Shown: piece by piece, positions 19,795 to 29,906 of the stretch | Position numbering within the stretch: position 1 is the stretch's first letter | Layout: the number at the start of each line of letters is the position of its first letter | Origin: Monoraphidium neglectum | Taxonomy: Eukaryota > Chlorophyta > Chlorophyceae > Sphaeropleales > Selenastraceae | Reading direction: 5' to 3' | Assembly: GCF_000611645.1 (NCBI RefSeq) | Contig: NW_014013383.1 | Location: 4,539 to 34,444, forward strand | DNA length: 29,906 nt | The notes under the pieces: model-generated | Databases searched by the model: none | What the model was told of the DNA's origin: nothing | The model's input: the letters and a program-made list of their open reading frames with translations, nothing else | Translations under genes and position numbers: made by a program

Positions 19795-22700
19795 TCATGC
19801 AGCCAGCATCTCCTGTGTGACAGGCGCGCCCCGCCGCAGCTGGCCGCTGTCTATGATGAACGCGCCGTCGTCGGCGTTGGCGGTGTTGTCGGGCTTGCCC
19901 TTGGCCAGCGCGTTGACCGCCTTGACCACCTGTTGTGACCCAAAACAGCCGCCAACGGAAGGGGTTGGCGAGGTTCGAGAGGAGGTGCCAGCTTGCGCAA
20001 CGGAGGGGAGCCCTGGCAGCATTTATACCTTAACAGTGGGATTGATGACAACGAAACCTGGGTTAAAAACCAAAAGCCAACACATCAATTGCCGCACGTG
20101 TGACACAGTGCTGCCATGCAGCCCCATGCTTGCACAGTGAGGTGGTCACCTTCAGGCCGGTCACCACTTCTCCAAAGATGGTGTAGGACCCGTCCAAGTG
20201 GCTGTGAGGCAAGAACATGAGCAATTGACGAAGGAGGAGGCAGGAAGGGCTGAATTGATGTATATGAGCAGCGGCATGCATCATCTGGAGTGCAGCTGGC
20301 GTACACGATCCTACTATATCCCCGGACCAGCACCAGTACAGCATCAGCAGCCACAATTGCTGTTGATCCACCCGGCGCTTTTGTCACGCCCCAGCAAAGC
20401 AAAAGCCGCACCTGGCAGGTCCCAGCATGATTGAGAAGTGGGCCGTGTTGGTGTTGGGCCCCGCGTTGGCCATTGACAACAGGCCTATTCTGTCGTGCTT
20501 CAGCCTCAGGCCGGCCGCGTCGTCCTTAAATTCACCTCCAAACACAGAGTCCACGTCAACACCACTCTGGTCTGCGCAGAATGGAATTGCAGGGGTGATG
20601 GCGTGCACACAAAGTGAGGCATCGGGTCAACAGTCAAAGCGGGGTCCTGTGAGAGTGCCAGCAAATCGAGCTGTTGCTTGCATTGAATGTTGGCTGCCAG
20701 ACCGTCCAAATGCAGCCACAGGCCTTGGGTGGATTGAGCCGCGCTGAAGGTCCCCGCCGCACACCTATGAACCCGTCAATTATGCGATAGAAGGGCCGGC
20801 CCTGAAGTAGTTGGGGTTGGTGAGTGGGTGGGTTGAAACAAGGCGCTCTGAAGGCGAGCGAAGCGCTGTGTGTAAATCTGTGCGTTTGAGTGCCTCCGAA
20901 TAAGCTCACAATTTAGATTCGCAGGTTCGAGGGCAGGCTGCAGCATCAGCCGACCAGGGTATTCTGAGGGACAGCCCACAAGCATGGCGCGTGCAGTCTC
21001 TAGCTCGGCGATTCCGCCGCAGCGCACCTTGAAATGGTAGGGACGCCCAGCACCCTCGTGGCCAGGTTTTGCAATGCCGTGCTCCCCTGGGGGCAGAGGG
21101 CATCCCAGGGCGGGAGGGTTTCGGTACACATCAGCGGGGCTCAGCCGAACAAGCGGAGAGCTGTGAGGGTTGGACGTTGCCTGCACTCTGCTCCAGCGTC
21201 TGCAAACTGCGATCGGCGGCCTGACCAGGTGGCGGGCAGCAGCCAGCCACATGCCCCGCTTTTCTGGTCCCCTGACACCCACACCTCAGCACTTGCACTC
21301 CTCCCACCCACACCTTAGCAATTACACCCCCATCCCACTTACCCACCGACCCACCAACCCACCCACCCACCCACCCGTGCAGAGCTGCCGGTAGTTCTCG
21401 GCGGCCCGCGGCGATATGTGGGTGAAGAGGACAATCTCGATCCTGTCGCCAGCGTAGGTGGGCCACGCACGCACGTGTGCCGCAGTGATGCAACGCTGAA
21501 GCCGCCCCAAGTATGCAGCGTGCGCGGGCGTAGCCGCAGTGACAAGCCGAAAAGACGCGCTATTGCCATCGCAAGCAAGCCGCTCAGCATGCAGCAGACG
21601 CGTCAACAGCAGCCGCCAGCCCCGAGATTGACGACCCCAAGCGTGCACCCGAGGCCACCTGCACCCGCTCACCTGCCAACGTATTTGCCCTTGATTCCCA
21701 CATCCAGGTATACCAGGGGCAGGCTGGCGTTGGCCCGCAACCTCAGCCGGCGCTCATAATCGGCGGCCACCTGCACGGGGCAATTACCCAAGTTGTATTT
21801 GAGCAGATCGCACTTTGCGGAGGCTCCACGTGAACGGCAACCCGCATTTTTGCCAGATGAGGGCGTGCAGTGCGACCCCACACGAGGCTCGGGCTTGGGA
21901 AACATGCTGCAGCATTGGGGGGCTGGTGACTACGCAGGTGGCCGCCCATGATTGTGTGCCCACCTGGCGCAGCGCCTCCTCATTCGTGAATCGCGCGCCG
22001 CTGGTCCACTTCACGCCTTGGGATTGTGGCGTGATGGGGGGGCGTAAATTATCGTGCTGTGTTGTGATGCAGTGAAGTGCGATGCAATGCAGTGCGGTGT
22101 GGTGTAATGTGATGTGATGTAACGGGCGGTTGAGACAGAAGAGGGATATATTGAGGACTACGGGACGTTGGCGCAGCGAATCAGGGTCCATGGGTCGGTG
22201 CTGCTTGCTCACCAGGCGAGCCATCCTCTGCTGCGACAGCGACCGGATGCACACAACTGCTGCCGGGACCACCCCGCCATCCCCCCACGCTTGCATTCCC
22301 CTGCCAGGGCCCAGTCATCCTGCCATCCCTCCCCCACAGGAAACGCACTTGGCCCCCGGATACCGGTGATGTGCGCCGGATTGAAGCTCTTCTGCTGCTT
22401 CAGCCAGCACTCCTTGTGCTTACGCCCGTCCTCGCAGCCGCCGGGGTCGGCGCACCACACCCAGACGTTGCACTTCATGTAGTTCGAGCACGCGGCGCAG
22501 CACTCTGCGGCGGTGTCCTGCGGCCAGCGGCGGCGACCACGAATTGAGCCGCAGCGCGGCGCGTGTCGGGCCCATATCGCTGAGCCAGCACGCTACTCGA
22601 CCCCAGTGGCTCCCTGCCGCTCTCCGTCCCTGCCGCCACCCTGGGCGCCGCGCCGCGATGGCCCCGATTTGTGTGTGTCACCTGTTACTATTATTGCTCA

Positions 22701-23259
22701 CCTTCAGGTGCCCCTCGCCCCACTTGACGACGAAATCGCCGCCGAATTCGGCGTGTTCCTCAGTGTGGCAGGGGTCCTCCGGGCCGAGGCCCTCCTGGGC
22801 CTCCCGCAGCGCCGCCTGCCGCAGCGCCCGGTCTTCGAGGGCCTCAGTGATGCTGGTGTCCTTGTGCCGCAGGCCTGCGCGCGGGCGCGGCGGGGCCGGT
22901 TGTTTTTTGGGGGGGAAGAGAGCAGCCTCGCGGGCGCAGCTCGCCATGCGTGCGTGCAGGTGAGCTGGGGCGCGTGTGCATGGGCGTGGGCGCGGTGGCA
23001 GGGGTGCGGCGCAGCGCATGCGGCCGGGGTATCGCCGCGCAGCTGGCGGCAGCTCACCGAGCTCGTCGACTGCCGGGGCGTGCAGCTGCGAGTGGAGGCC
23101 GAGGGCAGAGCCCCACATGAAGCCGCTGAGGGACGACAGGAATGCAACTGCAAAGATGACCACCAGGGACGCGTCAGCCGCCGCCCAAGCCGCCCTGCCG
23201 CGCCGCAAGAGGCCCCGTGGGGCGGGGCTGGAGCCGTTGACGCCTGAGAGGGCCGCCAT
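19795..23259 (-). CDS. Membrane-anchored cyclophilin-type PPIase with PAN/apple-like domain
   Basis: A peptidyl-prolyl cis-trans isomerase, probably in the secretory pathway. Minus-strand exons: 23259-23058, 22874-22702, 22517-22364, 22016-21964, 21770-21673, 21442-21375, 21086-21028, 20801-20765, 20571-20412, 20201-20150, 19929-19795; 1191 bases, 396 residues, every phase agrees. A short basic N terminus precedes one hydrophobic segment at about 31-53 (SLVVIFAVAFLSSLSGFMWG), typical of a type II signal anchor. Residues about 119-177 are Cys-rich and PAN-like: AAECCAACSNYMKCNVWVWC, PGGCEDGRKHKECWLKQQ. The cyclophilin domain runs from about 213 to the end: IEIVLFTHISPRAAENYRQL, FYRIIDGFIDQSG, SMANAGPNTNTAHFSIMLGP, YTIFGEVVTGLKVV. 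Active-site equivalents of human CypA R55, F60, Q63 and F113 are kept (R275, F280, Q283, F327). The W121 and H126 positions are H336 and Y341. Plant Golgi-type anchored cyclophilins share the anchor; the PAN domain is an addition. Confidence 0.93.
21333..21376 (+). repeat. Imperfect (CCCA)n tract in a cyclophilin intron
   Basis: A (CCCA)n run on the plus strand, GTGGGTGGGT on the coding strand. It begins exactly at the donor of the exon 21442-21375, so several overlapping GT donor choices exist; only the first restores the frame. Confidence 0.8.
22046..22122. repeat. Degenerate short-unit repeat (GTGAT/GTGCG-like)
   Basis: About 75 bases of imperfect 5-base units in the cyclophilin intron between exons 22517-22364 and 22016-21964. 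Confidence 0.6.
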
Positions 23260-23742
23260 GGCGCGCCGCGCCGGGCGGGGCGGCAACCGCCGCGCGCGGG
23301 CTGGTACTGCTGCTCAGCGCGTGGCGTCTCGTCTCTGCGCCGCAAGCCAAGCGCGCCCAACGGACGCGGTACCCATGCAGAAGAATAATTTATACTGTTA
23401 CATCAACAGTGCTTTATTTGACATTCATGTATTAGAGCAAGCGAGGCTTCAGATCAATGGGACAGCTCTGTTGTTGCCTAAGGGGCTGCAGAATTTACTT
23501 TGTTTAGTTATAAGTCCCCAGAATGTCTGCATAATGAACCTCCAGTCGCGCCTGATCGCCCCTGTGTCACCGCTGCACACACCCGCGGTCAAACATCGAC
23601 TTTGTGTTTTGCGCGTAGAGCAGGTTCCGACCGCTTTCACGGCCGATTACCTTTTTGCAAAGTTTGTTTGTTCACCTCTCTGCTGCATCGTCAAACCTGG
23701 TGAAGGAGTTCAAGGGCACATCAAATAACAAAAAACACCGAT
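23260..23742. promoter_or_regulatory. Divergent promoter region between cyclophilin and coiled-coil genes
   Basis: It must carry both 5' flanks. It is GC-rich up to about 23375, then distinctly AT-rich (23380-23740), including TTTATACTG near 23391, which is TATA-like but of unproven use. I see no further structure. Confidence 0.45.
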
Positions 23743-24820
23743 ATGGACCCCGAGGACGATGAATTTTTAGCGGGGCTAGCTCCTCCAGGCGTGCAGACGC
23801 TGAGGCGCTCGCCGTCAGGTGCGTGCGGCAGGCAGCTGGGTTCGAGCGCGGGCTCATTGCGCATTGCTGCACCGTATCGGGCGGGTGCCGTGCCTGCGGC
23901 ATCTGACACCCCCACCACGCACGCCCTCCAGACCCATTCACGCGCTGTGGTGCATCACACGCTATCCAGGGGCCTCCACGGCGGCCTCGGCGGCGTCTAT
24001 GCTGTCCAGCACTCCCGCCTCCGCCTCCACCAGCGCTTTACCGCCGCGGCCGGCGACGAGCAGCCGCAAGGCGACGACTGACGCAGTCGGCACCCTCATG
24101 GACTTCCTGAGGCAGGAGGAAGACCTGGCATTCCCAGCAGTGGGGCCGGCGGCGGCGCCGCCATCCAAAGGCGCGCCCCAGACCCAGCGGGGAGAGCGCG
24201 CCGAGACCTTGCACGCGGACTCTGGCCGAGGCGCGGCAGCCGGCGCAGCGCCACCAGAGGTCCCTCCGGCGCGCGCGCCGCCGCAGCAGCCGCCGCTGCA
24301 GCAAGCGCCGTTGGCGACCATCCGTCCGTCGTCCTCGCCTGCATCTGTCTCGGCCGGCGCGCCCCAAGCGCCGGTCGCGGGCCGCAGGCGCGCCGACACC
24401 GGGGCCGCGCCCGCCGCCGCGCCCGCCGCCGCGCCCGCCGCCGCTCAGTCACAGCCGCAGCCAGCGGCCTCAGCTGGAAGCGCCGCGCACGAGAGCGGCG
24501 GCGCGGCCAGGGCGGGCAGCAGTAGCTGGGACCTGCACGAACTGCTGCCCGGGTTGGGCGCCTCTGGGGGCGGCAAAGCGGGCGCGGCTGGCGCAGGCGT
24601 CGAGCAGCAGCGCTCGGGCGCAGAATCAACGTCTCCAGGCAGCCCAGGGAGCGATGCAGGGGCCGGAGGGGGCAGCTACGTGCCGTCCTTCATGCAGAGT
24701 GGCAGCAGCGGCGGCGGCGGCGGCAGCAGCAGCGTGGGAGTTGGCCCCCAGCCAGAGGACGACGAGAAGCGGCGGGCGGCGGCGGCTATGGCTGCAGGGC
24801 TTGCGAGGCGGGTGCATTTC

Positions 24821-24858
<38 letters not shown>

Positions 24859-25254
24859 GGCCCGCCCAGCAACCTCACCCGCGGCTCAGCCACAAGCGTC
24901 TTACGGGCTCCAAGCGCCCGGCCGGCCGCAGTCGGCGGGCGTTGTCGGCGGCAGCGCGGCTGCGGTTGACCCTTCGGGCCTGCTGCGGCGGATCACAGGA
25001 GGAGCCGAGACGCCTGCAGCTTCCGCCGCCGCGGGCATGGCTGCGCTGGCCGGCCTCTTAGGGTCGCCGCAGCAGCCGCCGGCGCAGCAGCCGCAGCAGC
25101 AGCCGCAGCTGGCCCATGCGGACGGGCCCGCGCCGGGCGGCGCCTCCGGCAGCGGTGGCGGCGGCTTTGGGGGCGTGTTGGCCAGGACATTGGCTGACCT
25201 TGGTATTCAGGAAGGCAGCGGAAGCAGTGCGAGTAGCAGCTCGAAGCGGCCGTT

Positions 25255-25286
<32 letters not shown>

Positions 25287-25530
25287 TGTCTTCAGGGGCG
25301 CCAAGCATCATCACGCGGCTTGCACCTCTGCCGGCGGGCGGCGGGTTGGCTGGGCCCGCGGCTGCGCAGGCAGGTGGGTCGGCGGTGGAGCGGCAGCAGG
25401 CGGGCAAGGCAAGTGCTGGTGATGAAACCATGCGCAGCCGGCAATGGCAGCAGCAGCAGCAGCAGCCACAGCAGCAGCCGCAGCAGCCACAGCAGCCGCA
25501 GCAGCAGCAGCCACAGCAGCTACAGCAGCT

Positions 25531-25591
<61 letters not shown>

Positions 25592-27360
25592 CGGCAGCAA
25601 GAACAGCAGCAGGCAAACAGCAGCACCACCATGCAGTTCCCTTCTTCCCAGGTAGGCGAGGCTCCGCTGACTCGGATGGTCTTACCCAGCTGCATGATTA
25701 CTCCACTGCTTCCCGACGCAAGATTTGCACTACATCCCACGCACCCCCACCCCGTCGCAGGCCATGCAGTCCCTGGCGTCTGTGGAGGCGCAGGCCGTGG
25801 CAATCGGCGAGGCGGCCGCGCTGCGGCGAGAGATGGAGCAGCTGCGGGCCGCAGAGGCGCGTGCGCGGCGAATGCTGGAGGAGCGCGAGGCGGCGTGAGC
25901 GTCAGGGGGCCGGGCGGAGCGACGGGGCAACCTTTGCCGCGCTGGCTCCGCGCTCGGGCTGAAAAGCTGCGCTGGGATGCACGCCGCGCTCATAGCTTGG
26001 GCTTGCAGGGACGAGGATGACGCGATAATTGGTGTCAAAATATTCAGGATTGGCAGCATCTCAGCCTTATAAATAAGCACGTTTGTGCCCGCTGGTGTTT
26101 TCACCAGTCGCACTCGGCTCCCCGGCCCCCGGCTCGCAGGCACCAAGGGGAGGTGGCGCGCCTGAAGGCCGACGCCGAGGCGCAGCGGCGCGCGGCGGAG
26201 GACGCGTTGCTCAGGGCGGCGGACGCCAGCGCTAGGGAGGTCGAGGTGCGGTCCCCAGGGGCGCCGCCCGGCAGGCTGCAACCACACAGCGGAACCGGCC
26301 GGATGCTTGCATCCTTGCAGGACATTTGCCGTCAGTTGAACATTAGCAGTCGAGAAATAATGGGCACGGCTCGATGAAAGCAGTGCGCAGGGCCTTGAGA
26401 GTGCGCGCGTGCGCTCGCCGTCCGAGGCTGAGCGCGCCGCGCGCCTCCCGGGCTCCCTGCCGTGCGCGTGGCGCAGGCGGCCGCCCAGCGGGCGCGGAGG
26501 GAGGCTCTGCTGGAGCGCGACGTGGCGGTGGCGCAGGTAGGCCGTCCCAATAGGGCTTTCACCTCTTGAGAAATCCCGCAGTTTAGTTGTTCACGCACAG
26601 TTGCTTCAGGTGGGAAGGCGTGGGGTCACGCAGACGCCCTGGCGCGTCCAGCCGTGCTGTAGCATGCACACGTCTTGGTCCACCAGGTGGCTTAGGTTAT
26701 TGCGTGGGATTGCGACACGCCGGCCTTCCGGCACCCCCCGCTGCGCACCACGCGCATCCGCGGCGCACCACGCAGGTCAAGGCGCAGGCGGCGGCGCTGG
26801 CGGCCGAGCGCGAGAGCCTGGCGGCGCAGCGGCTGCGGGCCGAGGATCTGGCGGGGCTGGCGGAGCAGGTGGGCTGGGCCTTGCCTTGTTCGATTGAGTA
26901 TACAGGGAGAAATGTACGCATGTGAATACTCTGCCGCAGGCGTACAGTGTGTCATGGCAGCATCCCTACCGTACATGCTTGCCCTGTCCAATGTGTTTTC
27001 TGCTGCACACGCCGGGTTGCAGCTAACGTTTGCACACACACACGAATAAGACAAGTGCATTGCAACCTTGTGATGCAGCCAGCGCTCGAATGTCTGAACG
27101 AAAGAAACAAGGTGATGGCGTGTGACGCGCGCACGTGGCGCCGCGCCGCATGTGCCCCGCAGGTGCGCCAGGCGGCCAACGCCAACGGGGAGCGCGAGGC
27201 GCGTGCTCTCGCAGCGCTGGAGCGCGGCAGCGCGCAGCACGGCGCGGCGCTGGAGCAGCGGTTGAGGGCGCTGGGGGAGCGGGAGGGGGCGGTGGCGGCG
27301 CGGGAGAGGCAGCTGGAGGAGTTGAAGGTCAGGGGTCTGTTTTGGGGGGCGCAGGTTGCT

Positions 27361-27401
<41 letters not shown>

Positions 27402-29906
27402 ATGTTGCTGATGCTGCTGCTGCTGCTGCTGCTGGTGCTGCTGCTGCCGCCGCCGCCGCTGTTGCTGCTAGTGTTGCGCAGCATCCTGGTTTCTGCATGC
27501 TGCGTGACACCCGGCCACCCTCTCTTGTGTTCGTCGCGGCACGCCAGTGGTTTTAGGGCCCTGATTGGACCTCCTGCAGGTGGTGGAATCAGTGGTGCAA
27601 CAATCCTGCACCCGATCGGCCGCGGCACCTGGCATTCACAGGCACTTTCTCATAGTATACATGCAACGGCTCTCATGCAAAGCTGCTCGTCCCCCACAAC
27701 ACCCGCGCGCCAGGCCGAGCTCGCGCGGCTCGCCGCGGCCCTGGAGTCGCGCGCCGCCAACGACCGGGAGGCGCTGGGCGCGCAAGGCCTGAGGGTGGCG
27801 CGCGACACGGCGCGGCTGGAGGCGCTGCAGGTCTGACGGGGTTGGAGGAGCGCGCCCACAGCGGCAGCCTGCGGTTCAACGCGCTGTTGCTGCCCTGCAC
27901 GGTCTGAGGTCGTGGGTTTGTTCCAGCGCTTCAAAACGGAACAGCGCGGCTTCATCTGTTGCTGACTATCAGCGACCAGCCCGCAGCAGCGCCTGAGGTG
28001 CATGTTGTGATGCGATCCATTTCCCTGTGTTGACCGGGTCAACCGTCTGCCCACACTTTGACCCCTCAGTCTGCCATCCTGGCGGAGCGCGAGGAGATGC
28101 GTGCCAGCGCGGTGGAGGAGCGCAAGGCGCTGGAGGAGGCGCGGGCGCAAAGATCCAGGGTGAGGGCTTCAGGGTTTAGGGGGGGCAGGGGCGCGGGCGC
28201 AGCGCTCTGGAGTAGGGGGCATGGACTTGCGGGACATGGTACAGCGGCAAACGCACTGCTACCATATGCACACTGGATTTGTGAGGCTTGCTGCTGCCAG
28301 CACAGCTGGTCACCCCTGGGGGCGCTCACCGATGCAAACAGCTGCACATGCATATACAGCACGGCACGGCGCACACAGCCCAAACGTGCTGACATCAGCG
28401 CGCTCGTGCCGCCCCCCGGTGTGGTTGCGACCTCAGGAGCGCGAGGCGTTCCTGTCTGAGGTGGCGGCCGAGCGCCGGCGGCTGGCGGAGGAGAATGCCG
28501 CCGCGGTGAGGCGACATGCGAGCCGGGCAGCTTCTTGGCAAAAGCTGCACCCAATCCCCATCGCTTGGGATTGATATGCTTCCGCAGTTTTCATGCAAGC
28601 AGTTGCTTCTGTCATCTGCCTTGCTTGTGTATCATGGTTGCATGTGGCACGTTGTAGCGATCAGCGTGTCAGCTTGGCGGCGGGAGAAGCACGCTTGCTC
28701 GAACGAATCCAATTGCGCCATGGAAACCAGGCCCGCGCCGCGGAGGAGGCGCGCTCCCACCTGCTGGATTTGAAGGGCCGCGTTGCCGACTACGAGGCCG
28801 CGGCGTCCGCTGCACTGCGGCAGGCGCGCGAGGAGGAGGGGCGCGCTGCGGCGGCCAGGGAGGGGGCGCAAAAGGAGCGGGAGGAGGTCGCGGCCGCGTG
28901 GCGGGCGCTCAAGGTGGGCGGCCGTGCGGTTGGGGGGGGGGTGCGCACGGGCGGTGGGGGCGTTGCGGCTCGAGCTGCGGCCTTTCGGCCCACCCCTCCG
29001 CTCATCGCTGCGTCGGTCAAAGGTCAGATTGCAATTTAAACAATGGTGCTTCCAAGGTACAGACCGCCGACACGTTTAAGGGACGAGTTTCACAATCAAG
29101 AAACTGCAATTTCTACTGTATTGGTGTTCAATTTAAAGAAATAACAACACCCACCACAGGACGCGCGCGCCAAGCACGAGGAGGAGAAGGAGCAGCTGCT
29201 GGAGTGGGGGGAGCGCCTCAGGGCCCTAACCTCGGACTTCGACCGCGCGCGCGTCGAGGTGCGGTCGGCCCGCCAGGAGATTGAGGCGCACAGGGGCGGC
29301 CTCGCGGCCGACGCCGCGGCGGTGGCGGCGGCGCGGGCGGCGGCGGAGGAGCGGGCGGAGGCGGTCGCGGCGGCGCGGGCGCTGCTCGACAGGTGGGGGC
29401 GGCCGCCGCACGCGGCGCCGTCGCACCAGGCGGCGTCTGAAGAAAGACCTGGAAACAATACCTTTTGCGCGCCGTGCGCCGGCCGGCTCTTGCTAGCAGC
29501 ACGCGTCCTGCACCGCTGTGTGGTGTGCGCGACCCAAGCAGCTAGCTGGTGTTACCCGTGCACGACAATCCTGCTTTTGCGCCGCCCGGGCCGACCCGAC
29601 CTCCGCAGGGAGCGCCTCGCCATCGCCCAGGAGAGGGCCGCGCTCTCCTCGGACCGCATCGCGGCCTCGCGCGCCCTGCAGCTCTCCGTGGCCCGCGACC
29701 AGGGGCCGGCGGCGCTTGACGCGGCCCGCCGCTCGCTGGACGCGCGTGGGTGTTTTGCATCTGCGGCCGCGGGCCTGCCGCACCCCCAGCTGCAGCAGCT
29801 CCTGGGGGACCACCTCCTACAGCCGCGCAGCGCGTCCGCGCCGTGCACGCCGCTCACCGGCGGCGCGAGCGCGGGGCGCGCCGGCCGCGTGGGCGCCGCG
29901 CGGGGC
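23743..29906 (+). CDS. Large coiled-coil protein with Gln-rich N-terminal half (3' end beyond window)
   Basis: Family not proven; a centriole, ciliary transition-fibre (FBF1-like) or other scaffold is possible. Exons: 23743-23818, 23970-25651, 25761-25894, 26140-26245, 26477-26536, 26776-26868, 27163-27327, 27714-27830, 28070-28159, 28437-28505, 28731-28913 (or from 28665), 29160-29392, 29609 to the window end; phases agree, giving about 1100 residues so far. It starts MDPEDDEFLAGLAPPGVQTL. Exon 2 encodes a disordered Ala/Gly/Ser/Gln-rich half with islands of order (LMDFLRQEEDLAFP, SSWDLHELLPGLG, GSYVPSFMQSG, AGLARRVHFE, LARTLADLGIQ). From exon 3 on it is almost pure heptad-like helix (LRREMEQLRAAEARARRMLE; LEELK; FLSEVAAERRRLAEENAAA; KEEK-type runs with WGERLRALTSDFDRARVEVR). 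Most helical exons are whole codons, so skipping one would keep the frame. The last visible exon becomes Gly/Pro/Ala-rich after about residue 1040. Confidence 0.82.
24823..24857 (+). repeat. CAG repeat (poly-Gln) in coiled-coil gene exon 2
   Basis: An uninterrupted CAG run of about eleven codons, preceded by VHFE. Confidence 0.9.
25255..25285 (+). repeat. CAG/CAA repeat (poly-Gln) in coiled-coil gene exon 2
   Basis: About ten Gln codons with one CAA interruption. Confidence 0.9.
25446..25613 (+). repeat. Long CAG/CCACAG repeat (poly-Gln, Gln-Pro) in coiled-coil gene exon 2
   Basis: About 165 bases of CAG with CCA, CTA and CAA interruptions, encoding a Gln-Pro then pure Gln tract and ending QQEQQQANSS just before the donor at 25652. 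Confidence 0.93.
27368..27470 (+). repeat. Intronic GCT/CTG repeat in coiled-coil gene
   Basis: Eleven uninterrupted GCT units, then interrupted units ending in CCGCCG. It lies in the intron 27328-27713. In the transcript this is CUG, complementary to the CAG tracts of exon 2. Confidence 0.92.

Noticed and set aside
21669..21905. Extension of the cyclophilin exon upstream of 21770 (AKCDLLKYNLGN and beyond)
   Set aside because: CCGTGCAG at 21771 is a good acceptor, and joining 21770 to the exon ending at 21964 keeps the frame; the extension would be intron.
22513..23247. Plus-strand open frame of 244 codons
   Set aside because: It runs antisense through exons and introns of the phase-consistent cyclophilin gene; Arg/Ala/Pro-rich shadow.

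Overview
This is nuclear genomic DNA from a green alga (Chlorophyta, Chlamydomonadales or Sphaeropleales type). The reasons: coding DNA is very GC-rich; genes are split by short GT-AG introns, most starting GTG; there are long Ala, Gly, Ser and Gln homopolymer tracts; intronic (CA)n and CAG/CTG microsatellites occur; TGTAA-type polyadenylation signals are present; and the gene set includes plastid (MinE, PTST-type CBM48), mitochondrial (MAM33/p32) and plant-style class A HSF genes. No tRNA, rRNA, mobile element or CRISPR array is supported. I rebuilt the exons by hand. In every chain the reading phase closes exactly at each junction, which is the main support for the models.

Layout: 33-2593 (-) 3'-truncated heat shock transcription factor, 8 exons visible. 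2594-4315, mostly non-coding, with one possible orphan exon. 4316-5202 (+) chloroplast division factor MinE. 5203-7079, UTR/intergenic, with one weak short secreted-protein candidate. 7080-10128 (-) PTST-like CBM48 protein, 6 exons, complete. 10129-10676, shared divergent promoter. 10677-12739 (+) MAM33/p32 family mitochondrial protein, 5 exons, complete. 13515-19357 (+) a four-exon gene of about 1585 residues. 19795-23259 (-) type II membrane-anchored PAN-cyclophilin, 11 exons, complete. 23260-23742, a second divergent promoter. 23743 to the window end (+) a coiled-coil protein, 13 exons visible, 3'-truncated.

The gene at 13515-19357 is the most unusual. It encodes, in order, an adenylate-kinase-like P-loop domain, an mRNA-capping-type guanylyltransferase with its OB domain, and a T4 Rnl1-type RNA ligase, followed by a C-terminal region I cannot place. 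No RNA triphosphatase domain is visible. A kinase fused to a guanylyltransferase recalls the cytoplasmic kinase-guanylyltransferase capping enzyme described in trypanosomes, and the added ligase suggests a single-polypeptide RNA end-healing, sealing and recapping enzyme. That function is inference. A 353-N assembly gap falls in its first exon, but the two gap edges carry the same 17 bases, and merging them restores the frame.

The genes belong to unrelated pathways (stress transcription, plastid division, starch granule initiation, mitochondrial matrix, RNA repair, protein folding, cytoskeleton/cilium), as expected of an ordinary nuclear neighbourhood rather than an operon or cluster.
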